DNA of 26,116 bases from CAYUUW01 sp964448005. Its GTDB lineage: Bacteria; Patescibacteriota; Gracilibacteria; UM-FILTER-43-11. Position numbers and translations under genes: made by a program. The stretch covers positions 1 to 26,116 of the forward strand of contig CAYUUW010000015.1 of the NCBI GenBank assembly GCA_964448005.1, given 5' to 3'. Of this stretch, positions 5,984 to 12,798 are shown piece by piece (position 1 is the stretch's first letter; the number at the start of each line of letters is the position of its first letter). The notes beneath the pieces were generated by a model. It made no database searches. It had not been told where the DNA came from and worked only from the letters and a program-made list of their open reading frames with translations.

Positions 5984-8524
5984 ATGAGGAGCATTCTACG
6001 AAAAACCGCCTCCTTTCTGATCCTGATTCTTGCCTGCTTTGGGCTTGCTCAGAGTAGGGAGGACTTTTTCGCCACGGCCCAAGCCGAGGAAGAGGCCGGC
6101 CACTTCAGGGACATGACGGGCAGCCCCCTCTACGATCCCTGGATCGGGCACTTCGCCCGGCAAGGCTTCGCGGGCGGCTACCACCTGAACGGGAGGCCGA
6201 CGGGGCTCTTCGGCCCGCACGACGAGATCCTGCGCAGCGAGATGGCCAAGGTGAGCGCGGCGGTGCGCCTGGCCGAGGAGGCGGGAATCGCCCAGGAATG
6301 GTTCAAGCTGGGGGCGGATCGGCTGGCCGAGGAGGTGCTGAAGGCCATCCGGCCCTGGCGCAACTGCGGCGAAGGAAATATTAATTGCGCCAACATCGGC
6401 CACCAGCCTTTCCCGGATGTTGCCTACAAAAAGATCGACTGCGAGCGGCAGCCGGGCGAGCGCCCCTGCGACCCCTGGTACGCCGAATTCGTCTACTTCG
6501 CCGTCGACCGGGGCTACCTGCAGGGCTATCTGGAAGGGCTGCAGCGCCGGTTCCGCCCGGAGCGGCCCGCGGCGCGCATCCACGCCCTCAAGATCGTGAT
6601 CGCCGACAACGGCCACGTTAGTCCGGAGCAGGACCTGCGCTTCCTGCGGCTGGCGGCCCTGGCCAGGCAGAAGGGCTTCGCCCAGCCGCTGTGCCTGGTC
6701 GGCGCCGAGGAGCGCATTCTGCAGAACAACGCCGGCGACCGGAAGCTCTTGGCCTACGCCCTGCTGGCGGACCGGCTGCGGCTCTTCGGCGAGAGCTGCG
6801 AGCTCTTCGCCCAGGCGGGCAAGACCGCCCCTGCGCAGCGGGCGGATTTCCTGCAGCGGAACGTGACCCGCAAGGAGGCCGTGCGCTGGCTGGGCATGAC
6901 CACCACCTACGCCCCGCTCCGCGACCTGTCCTTCGTCCCCCAGTCCGGCGAGCCCCCGGAGCCGGAGGAATGGGCGGAGAAGGCCCTGGAGGAGCTGGCC
7001 GAGGAGGCCGCCGAGGCGGAGAAGGGCCTGTTGGACGGAACGCTGGCGCAGGAGGAGGATCTTCCGGAAAAGGCTTCGGCGGAGGAAGGCGATATGGAGA
7101 AACTGCTGGAGGATATCGCGAAGAAGGGCGCCGAGGAGAGGCTTTTGGAGGAAGGGCTCGAGAGTGCCCTCCCGGAGCCGTGGGAGGCGATGGGGGAAGC
7201 GGATCCGGATTTGCCGCTGCGGCCCAAGGCGAACCCCCTCGACAGCCCTGAAAAGGCCATGGACGCCTGGAGCAAGGCGAAGGGAAGCGAGGCGGTTTAC
7301 CAGAAGGTCCTCAAGCTGGCGGACGAGAAGGGCGTGCCGGTCTCGGTTTCCGCCTACACGCCCCTGAAGATCCTGGAGCAGAACGAAAGCCACGCCCTGG
7401 TGTGGCCACAGGGCTACCTGAGGCCTTATTGGGCCAGCTGCAGCCAGACCGCGGGCCTCTGCCCAGGCAACCTTGTAGCCGCCAACGGCCTCACTCCGGC
7501 CGAGCTCGGCCTCGTTCCTGCGCAGAGCAAGACCCTGTCGCCGAAGGAACTGCTGGAATCAGGGATCGCCGTCTACGCCGCCAAGCCCATGCACCTGTGC
7601 AAGAGCGAGTACGACTGCTTCGCCATTCCCCAGGGCACGAAAATGCTGAGCGCCGGAGGCACGATCAAGAGCAGGACCTCGTCGGACGGGAAGACGGGCC
7701 TGTGGCAGCCGGTGATTTACGACAAAGGCCTTTTGAGCCGAGAAAAAACCTATTATGCCTTGGTACGGGACGTGCTTTACAAAACGGACGACCAGCCCCT
7801 GCTGGATGCCCTTTTCGCGGACCTGAAGAAGAACCTGGATTGGCATGTGACGCGCAACGCAGAGATCATTGGCCATCTGGAGGATTATTACCGTTCGCAC
7901 ACCCTGCAGCAGACCCTGGACTACGGGCTGGGCGTGGGCACAAAGGAGCCCAAGGATTCCCGCTCTTTTGAATACAGGCTGGTTATGGAGTGGGGGGAGG
8001 GGAAAAGGAGTCTGTATGAGCCGTCGAGGACAGGCTGGCTTCCGGCGGATCCGGATATTGTTACGGTGCGCTATTGGAAAGATTTGACACTGGGCGAACA
8101 GAGGGTCTTGCATTACCATAGGAATGTTTACCAGGATGACCTGCCTTCTACTGAGACTGAGGCCATTAAGAATGGACAATGGGAATTCAAGGAAGTGGCA
8201 ATAGCCCACAATCTTGCAGGAGCTACAGGTAATCGAGACTACCGTGGAATTGGAGAAAGGCTTGGTCAGCAAGCAATTTATGATCCTAATGGTAGCCTGG
8301 TCTTTGCCCCCGAAAATATGGGAACCTATGATTTTTTTCCTCCAGGTGAAAGCCTGCCTAATCATTCAAGGTTAGATGTCAAACCTTGGATAGAGTGGGG
8401 GAATTCATCCGATGACAGGACTACGAAAGCGGAGCGAGAAGAAGCTTATGATGAGGGCTTAAAAAGAGCTGCACGGTCAAGAGCTCGATCTGTCGGATCA
8501 AAAATTAACCAGCTACTGCAGTGA
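5984..8524 (+). CDS. Secreted SLH-domain protein with Rhs/polymorphic-toxin-like C-terminus
   Basis: The product has 846 residues. Residues 1-34 carry a signal peptide (FLILILACFGLAQS). SLH-like repeats are at about 41-98 (FRDMTGSP...GLFGPHDEILRSEMAKV) and 143-208 (FPDVAYKK...GYLEGLQRRFRPERPAARIH); a degenerate third may cover 220-305. A strongly acidic, Glu-rich linker spans about 320-410. Residues 450-690 are a GC-rich domain of unknown fold with paired cysteines. From about residue 690 the DNA is visibly AT-richer, and the protein reads IYDPNGSLVFAPENMGTYDF (765-784), then HSRLDVKPWIEWGNSSDD (794-811). From memory this combination resembles tails of Rhs-type toxins; I could not search. SLH domains bind cell-wall polymers, so the protein would be displayed on the surface. 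The next gene overlaps by GTGA, fitting a toxin/immunity pair. The secreted SLH assignment is firm; toxin activity is inferred. Confidence 0.8.
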   Translation: MRSILRKTASFLILILACFGLAQSREDFFATAQAEEEAGHFRDMTGSPLYDPWIGHFARQGFAGGYHLNGRPTGLFGPHDEILRSEMAKVSAAVRLAEEAGIAQEWFKLGADRLAEEVLKAIRPWRNCGEGNINCANIGHQPFPDVAYKKIDCERQPGERPCDPWYAEFVYFAVDRGYLQGYLEGLQRRFRPERPAARIHALKIVIADNGHVSPEQDLRFLRLAALARQKGFAQPLCLVGAEERILQNNAGDRKLLAYALLADRLRLFGESCELFAQAGKTAPAQRADFLQRNVTRKEAVRWLGMTTTYAPLRDLSFVPQSGEPPEPEEWAEKALEELAEEAAEAEKGLLDGTLAQEEDLPEKASAEEGDMEKLLEDIAKKGAEERLLEEGLESALPEPWEAMGEADPDLPLRPKANPLDSPEKAMDAWSKAKGSEAVYQKVLKLADEKGVPVSVSAYTPLKILEQNESHALVWPQGYLRPYWASCSQTAGLCPGNLVAANGLTPAELGLVPAQSKTLSPKELLESGIAVYAAKPMHLCKSEYDCFAIPQGTKMLSAGGTIKSRTSSDGKTGLWQPVIYDKGLLSREKTYYALVRDVLYKTDDQPLLDALFADLKKNLDWHVTRNAEIIGHLEDYYRSHTLQQTLDYGLGVGTKEPKDSRSFEYRLVMEWGEGKRSLYEPSRTGWLPADPDIVTVRYWKDLTLGEQRVLHYHRNVYQDDLPSTETEAIKNGQWEFKEVAIAHNLAGATGNRDYRGIGERLGQQAIYDPNGSLVFAPENMGTYDFFPPGESLPNHSRLDVKPWIEWGNSSDDRTTKAEREEAYDEGLKRAARSRARSVGSKINQLLQ

Positions 8525-8877
8525 AACTCAAAAAAGCACCACTAGTTGCTCTCGCGATATATTCAATCTTTTTGGTCCTGCTTTCTGCCAGTCGCAGCCA
8601 GGGCGAGTCAGAAAACGTCCACAATATTGCTTATTGGAAAGAGGCTTTAATCCTGTTGGCTGGACCCCTCAATTTAATATGGATGGATCCAGTGACTGTA
8701 TTTTATTTACTTGGCTATCGAATGCTCCTTTTTGCACTGATTCCAATTGTCTTGATTTCTTTTGGCATCCTTGGATTTCACAGGTCTGTTTTGTATAAAA
8801 TGACTTTAATCCTCGGCATGCTGGCATGGTTTACCCTAGGTGCATTTTTTATCATTTATAGCACTTTCTCTGTTTAG
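8521..8877 (+). CDS. Small three-TM membrane protein, candidate immunity protein
   Basis: The product has 118 residues. It starts with a GTG that overlaps the preceding stop (GTGA, 8521-8524), so translation is probably coupled to the SLH protein. Hydrophobic segments: LVALAIYSIFLVLLSA (about 8-23), TVFYLLGYRMLLFALIPIVL (about 59-78) and MTLILGMLAWFTLGAFFII (about 94-112). The DNA is AT-rich like the 3' end of the gene before it and unlike most of the window. I do not recognise the family. Position, size and topology match membrane immunity proteins of polymorphic toxins, which protect against effectors acting at the membrane or in the envelope; this is inference from context. Confidence 0.7.
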   Translation: MKLKKAPLVALAIYSIFLVLLSASRSQGESENVHNIAYWKEALILLAGPLNLIWMDPVTVFYLLGYRMLLFALIPIVLISFGILGFHRSVLYKMTLILGMLAWFTLGAFFIIYSTFSV

Positions 8878-8887
8878 CTAAGGAGTA

Positions 8888-9817
8888 GTGGCCTTTTTCA
8901 CGGAGCTTTACGAATATGTCGATTTCGTGATCGATGAGGCGGCCGCAGATTCAATCGAATACGTGGTGGACAACGGCGTCACCTATGCCTTGAACAAGGC
9001 GACCAAGGCGAGCGGGGGGACCATTCCCGGCGTGAGGATGTACAAGATCCTCAACGGGCAGCTGAAGGAGGTGGCCGCCAAGGAGCTGAAGGATTACGCC
9101 TGCAAGCCCATCAATGCCGTTGCCCGCCTGCCCTACATCTGCCAGCATAGCCTGGACCAGGTAGGCGACCGCTTTGTCACCTACCATCTGAATGTTCCCA
9201 AAACCTACGCCGCCATCCTCCGCAACCCCTTCTACAACAATCTCCTCTCCCTGCCGGACTTGGCTTCCAGGAAAAACAGCGGGGCGCCCTTCAGCAAGGT
9301 GAAGGAGGAAAGCCTCTATGGCCTCCTCTCCAAGGAGTACCATGGCATCATCTACACGGAACGGGATCAGCCTGAGCGGATCAAGTATTTGAAGGTCCAG
9401 GATGGAGAGTCCGCCGACAAAAATGTTCTTTATGGCAACACTCAGGTCAATAATTTAGAATGCGAGAAGGGTTTCAGCTGCTCGGCCTATGGCCATACCG
9501 GACAGGATGCGTTTTATTTGGGGCTGAAGTACGGAAACTTCGCCATTAAGGACTTCAAGGGCAACGCCGCCGATGGGGACCAGCTAGTTGTCCTTGGAGG
9601 AGGCCAGTCTGTCGAAATCAGGCCTTCGCTGAATCCTTCCGACGGGTCCATTGGTCTTTCCGTTGCATATACTGGTGATAATCAGACGTTTAACTTCAAA
9701 TATGCAACTTTGAAGGGCCCAAGACTAGAGGATGTCGAGGGGTGGGTGAAAGTGGCTCAATCCAATATAAAATTAGAAAAAGAACAGCGGCAAAAAAATC
9801 CAATTACCATTCAATAA
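8888..9817 (+). CDS. Unknown 309-residue protein with a conserved TKASG...RNPF module
   Basis: GTG start at 8888: an AAGGAG (8880-8885) lies only two bases before it, and an in-frame TAA at 8879-8881 rules out a longer form; a later start is possible. No signal peptide. Residues 36-115 (NKATKASGGTIPGV ... TYAAILRNPF) are repeated in the truncated paralogue at 11645, 62 of 80 positions identical by hand count with no gaps. The part after residue 115 is unmatched here, contains Cys192/Cys198 and turns AT-richer towards the end. This conserved-head/variable-tail pattern resembles effector or adaptor proteins of polymorphic systems. It lies 10 bases after the membrane protein and one base before the next gene, so all are likely one transcript. 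Function unknown. Confidence 0.75.
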   Translation: MAFFTELYEYVDFVIDEAAADSIEYVVDNGVTYALNKATKASGGTIPGVRMYKILNGQLKEVAAKELKDYACKPINAVARLPYICQHSLDQVGDRFVTYHLNVPKTYAAILRNPFYNNLLSLPDLASRKNSGAPFSKVKEESLYGLLSKEYHGIIYTERDQPERIKYLKVQDGESADKNVLYGNTQVNNLECEKGFSCSAYGHTGQDAFYLGLKYGNFAIKDFKGNAADGDQLVVLGGGQSVEIRPSLNPSDGSIGLSVAYTGDNQTFNFKYATLKGPRLEDVEGWVKVAQSNIKLEKEQRQKNPITIQ

Positions 9818-9818
9818 T

Positions 9819-10472
9819 ATGAAAATTAAAATTTTCAAAACAGCAGCTATCTCAATTTTAATTTTGCTTATAACGATAATTACCTCTTATTTTTTGCAAA
9901 CATACCTAGTTAAAAGAAGCCTTGAAAACAAATGGCTAACCGCGAAGGAGACGGAGTTCAAGGGCTATGAGGTTGTAAGGTGTAACCTAAGCATTCTTCA
10001 GCCAGAGGTAGCATTTGTGGATGACTACATATTATTGGACGTCATAAAGGGCCTTGAGATTCATTTTTATACTCAAGAAAATATTTTTGATTTTTCAAGA
10101 AATAGTTGGTCGGATAAAAATTATACTGGTAGCACAGATGTTAAAAACATCGCCTTTCCTGAGCTACTGGCCATGGTGAAGAAGGACTGCTCCCAATTCC
10201 AGGAGGGCTATGGGGATTACTACGGTGACAAGCTGACCTGGTCCTACACGGAGCCCCGGCCTGAAAAAACGCCTGAGGATCTGGAGGCCGAACGGCTCGC
10301 TGAAGAGGCCGCCGAGCGCGTCTACGAATACAAAGTCTCCACGGGACAAATAGAGCCTGAGCCCAGCTATGACTCGATGGAAGAAGCCTTGAGGGCAGGC
10401 GGCTTTCTGGAGGAGGAGGCAATTAGGAATACCGTAGAGGATGCCGGGTATGACTACGTGGGGCCTCAATGA
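9819..10472 (+). CDS. Single-TM protein of unknown function, mosaic composition
   Basis: The product has 217 residues; the ATG lies one base after the preceding stop. An N-terminal TM segment (about 8-29, TAAISILILLITIITSYFLQ) is followed by a soluble domain with Cys54 and Cys147 and an acidic C-terminus (EKTPEDLEAERLAEEAAERV, then MEEALRAGGFLEEEA). Codons up to about base 10140 are AT-rich (AAA, ATT, TTT) and after that GC-rich, so the gene looks like a fusion of two sources or a gene partly converted by a relative. No family recognised. It could be a second immunity-type or accessory protein of the island. Confidence 0.65.
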   Translation: MKIKIFKTAAISILILLITIITSYFLQTYLVKRSLENKWLTAKETEFKGYEVVRCNLSILQPEVAFVDDYILLDVIKGLEIHFYTQENIFDFSRNSWSDKNYTGSTDVKNIAFPELLAMVKKDCSQFQEGYGDYYGDKLTWSYTEPRPEKTPEDLEAERLAEEAAERVYEYKVSTGQIEPEPSYDSMEEALRAGGFLEEEAIRNTVEDAGYDYVGPQ

Positions 10473-10611
10473 AAAAATCCGACCCAGCCAATGTGGTCCA
10501 GACCTCCTCATTTCCTAGGTGGATCACCCCCTAAGGCAAGGGCGACATCCTTCAATCTATAAAAGAAAAGCTCTCATTTTTATCTAAGCATATTAGAAAT
10601 AATTTACCCCT

Positions 10612-10978
10612 ATGCTCAAATCTTCTAGGCTACTGCCCATTTCCCTTTTCCTTCTCGCCTTTTTTACTCTTATCAGGCCGTCCTTTGCCCTAGAACCTAC
10701 TTTTACCGATATTGGCAAAGAGGATGAGCACTTTATGGCCGTGGAATATTTAGCCCGCACGGGTGTGCTCCCTGGAGATCCTCAAAACCATGGGCGGCCT
10801 GGCCTAGCTCAATTCGGGCACCTCTGCTCCGGAGTGGACATGGGAGCTGAGCTACCACGACGACCCCAAGGATCAGTTGGCCATACAGCAGGGCCATGAG
10901 ATGTATAAAAAATACCAAAAAGGCATCGACGCCCAAAAGCTTTGGGAATTTATAAGGCCATTATCCAGAAAGCCATGA
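10612..10978 (+). pseudogene. Broken SLH-protein gene: signal peptide and SLH start joined out of frame to a C-terminal tail
   Basis: The ATG at 10612 opens a frame with a signal peptide (LLPISLFLLAFFTLIRPSFA) and an SLH start (FTDIGKEDEHFMAVEYLART). The frame then loses sense after about 10790. From 10808 a different frame reads LNSGTSAPEWTWELSYHDDP and continues DQLAIQQGHEMYKKYQKGID to a TGA at 10976-10978. That frame has stops at 10751 and 10805, so it cannot be the start of a gene. The simplest reading is a large SLH protein that lost its middle. The TGA overlaps the ATG of the next gene (ATGA), mirroring the GTGA overlap at 8521. The gap 10473-10611 holds no gene and no promoter I trust. 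Confidence 0.7.
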
Positions 10979-11640
10979 GCGCAAGAACCATGAAAATAAT
11001 CAAGATCGTCGGGCTGGTCCTTAGCTACGCCCTCAGCTACTGGATTTCGATGCTACTGATATTTAGTCTGGCCTTCAACTGGGGGGCACAGCAGGTTGAT
11101 TATAGCCCTTTGTTTATCGTTCCTTTCGTTCTTTTGGTTCAGCTTTTCTTCATAGTCAAATGCTGGAGCCGACCAAAAGGATATTTCGCAGTTTTGGCGG
11201 CTGCCCCCCTGCTACTGGCTTCTATTCTTCTGTACGACCTCTATACCCCGGCCAATCCGCAAGCCCAGAACTCCCAAGCCAAGTACTTAGCTGCCAGAGA
11301 AGCGTTCGACAGAAGCTTTCGGGAGGATCTTTTGGACTATTTCGTGCGCATTCACCGTTCAGAGAACGTCTCACTATCGTTTGAGCTCTTGAGGGAGGGG
11401 CCAACCGTCACCGGAATGGCCGCGCCCAAATTCTACGCCTGGACCGAGGTCTCCCTGGGCCAGGCAGTCGAAGAGGCCGGAGCCGTCCGGGTCGCCGAGA
11501 CCGGAGCGGGCGAGTTCGAGGTTTTCGACTATCTCTCCGCCGACGAAATGCGAAGGGACTTCAACAAGGCGCTGGAAATTTTCCCTCTTTCCGTGGCAGA
11601 GGAGATAAGGGAAAGACTTTCAATGGAGAGCCAAGAATAA
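10975..11640 (+). CDS. Three-TM membrane protein, candidate orphan immunity protein
   Basis: I choose the ATG at 10975 because it overlaps the stop of the broken SLH gene (ATGA), giving 221 residues; ATG 10990 is possible. Three hydrophobic segments fill the first ~100 residues: IVGLVLSYALSYWISMLLIF, PLFIVPFVLLVQLFFIV and YFAVLAAAPLLLASILLYDL. About 120 soluble residues follow, ending in an acidic tail. There is no similarity visible to the 118-residue protein at 8521 except position and membrane nature, as expected when immunity genes differ between cassettes. It looks intact although both neighbours are broken. Family unknown. Confidence 0.7.
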   Translation: MSARTMKIIKIVGLVLSYALSYWISMLLIFSLAFNWGAQQVDYSPLFIVPFVLLVQLFFIVKCWSRPKGYFAVLAAAPLLLASILLYDLYTPANPQAQNSQAKYLAAREAFDRSFREDLLDYFVRIHRSENVSLSFELLREGPTVTGMAAPKFYAWTEVSLGQAVEEAGAVRVAETGAGEFEVFDYLSADEMRRDFNKALEIFPLSVAEEIRERLSMESQE

Positions 11641-11644
11641 TGAA

Positions 11645-12013
11645 GTGATTCATAATCAAATCCTGAACAAGACAACCAAGGCAAGCGGAAAAACCATTCC
11701 AGGCGTGAAGATGTACCGGATTGCTAACGGGCAGCTGAAGGAGGTGGCGGTGGAGGAGCTGAAGGAGTACGCCTGCAAGCCCGTCAATGCTGTCGCCCGC
11801 CTGCCCTACGTTTGCGAATACGGCTTGGATAAGCTGAACCAGCATTTTGTGACCTACCATCTCAACGTTCCCAAGACCTATGCCGCCATTCTCCGCAACC
11901 CCTTCCACAGCAAACTGCCTTACCCCTTTCGCCCAGCTTGTGCGCTGCGGCCCATTGCGTGCAGAAAAAGCGCAGGCAATTCCCTGAGGAGGGAAGGGGC
12001 GAGCTTAAAATAA
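11645..12013 (+). pseudogene. Truncated paralogue of the 8888-9817 gene
   Basis: Bases 11666-11905 encode an 80-residue block colinear with residues 36-115 of the protein at 8888 (62/80 identical, hand count). The N-terminal ~35 residues are missing (the frame opens at a GTG at 11645, five bases after the previous stop). After RNPF the similarity stops within a few bases of the 24-bp repeat at 11910-11933, and the remaining ~30 codons (LPYPFRPACALRPIACRK) look like translated repeat sequence. A broken gene, not a short functional one, is the best reading. Confidence 0.75.
11910..11933. repeat. 24-bp exact direct repeat, copy 2, at the truncation point
   Basis: Identical to 5768-5791. It starts five bases after the last codon that matches the intact paralogue, so it marks the breakpoint. 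The following ~75 bases (to about 12006) look non-coding. Confidence 0.8.
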
Positions 12014-12018
12014 AAACA

Positions 12019-12047
12019 TTCACAGAATTTAGCTTGGCTGCTATAAT
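12019..12047 (+). promoter_or_regulatory. Extended -10 promoter for the gene at 12074
   Basis: TTCACA (12019-12024), 17-base spacer ending in TGC, perfect TATAAT (12042-12047). The predicted transcript start, about 12054, coincides with the A of an ATG that opens a seven-codon frame ending TGA at 12075-12077. Confidence 0.75.
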
Positions 12048-12073
12048 AGAGGGATGCTCCAAATCAACCAAAA

Positions 12074-12571
12074 GTGAAAAAACTTGCCCCATCACCTGCC
12101 GGAAGAGTTGAGGGGCAGGCATCTGAAAATGAGCTGATAACTCAATTTGCTCATAAAAATGCCATGGAAGCCATGATGCGTTTTGAGGAGTATCCGGAAG
12201 AACTTATTCTGTTGTCAGACAAAGTTCAAGAAGCTGTTTTTTTGGACTTTGCCAAGCGGGACCCTGAAGAAACACTGCATTTTCATTGCCTATTTATCGA
12301 AAAACCCTACGCCACCGATGTGCTGAGGGTTGCAGCTATGAATCATCCGGAAATTGCCGCGGAAAAAATTTTAAAAAACCCGGATCATCCAAAGTTCAAA
12401 GCCCTGTACGGGTTCATGATTGAAGAATTGGGAGAAGCTGAAGCAATGAAGCATTTTGAAAGAGCTCAAGGAACCTTGGGGCGACTGGGCATATTCGGCA
12501 TTCTTGCCAACCCGATCAGATGGGGCGCAAAAGCAGCTCGATGGATTGGAGATTTGGGCAGAAGACGTTAG
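12074..12571 (+). CDS. Helical protein of unknown function (165 residues)
   Basis: The GTG start at 12074 lies 20 nt after the transcript start predicted from the promoter at 12019-12047, and overlaps the stop of a seven-codon upstream frame (GTGA), which may couple the two. No signal peptide. The sequence is almost wholly alpha-helical, rich in Glu/Lys/Ala, with loose repeats of the type AMEAMMRFEEYPEELIL and VLRVAAMNHPEIAAEKIL that recall HEAT-like helical pairs. The C-terminus is hydrophobic then basic (ARWIGDLGRRR). No family recognised. It stands at the end of the decayed cassette but has its own promoter. Confidence 0.6.
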   Translation: MKKLAPSPAGRVEGQASENELITQFAHKNAMEAMMRFEEYPEELILLSDKVQEAVFLDFAKRDPEETLHFHCLFIEKPYATDVLRVAAMNHPEIAAEKILKNPDHPKFKALYGFMIEELGEAEAMKHFERAQGTLGRLGIFGILANPIRWGAKAARWIGDLGRRR

Positions 12572-12696
12572 GATCCAGACTGGCTGAGAGATGAAAAAAC
12601 CCCTCAACCCTAGTCGTGAGGCAAAAAATAGATGGCCGAAGAGATGAAAATTGATTTTCCTGACAAATTTTTATCAGGTTCCAAAGCCTCATTTTA

Positions 12697-12725
12697 TTGA
12701 CCTCACCTTTATAAAAAGGTATAAT
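12697..12725 (+). promoter_or_regulatory. Promoter of the RND efflux operon
   Basis: TTGACC (12697-12702), 17-base spacer, perfect TATAAT (12720-12725). The leader to the ATG at 12799 is about 67 nt. Confidence 0.75.
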
Positions 12726-12798
12726 ATTTTACTGAATCCCTCGAGCTGGCCCTCCTCGTCAATCGCTTTGCCAGGCTCATCCACAATTGAACTACCCT

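Noticed and set aside
10942..10974. Earlier start for the membrane protein at 10975
   Set aside because: The upstream codons overlap the tail of the broken SLH gene without a ribosome site; the ATGA overlap at 10975 gives a better explanation.
12600..12630. Hairpin CCTCA/TGAGG with A-runs on both sides
   Set aside because: Its T-run lies on the minus strand where no gene ends; on the plus strand no T-run follows. Not listed as a terminator for the 12074 gene.
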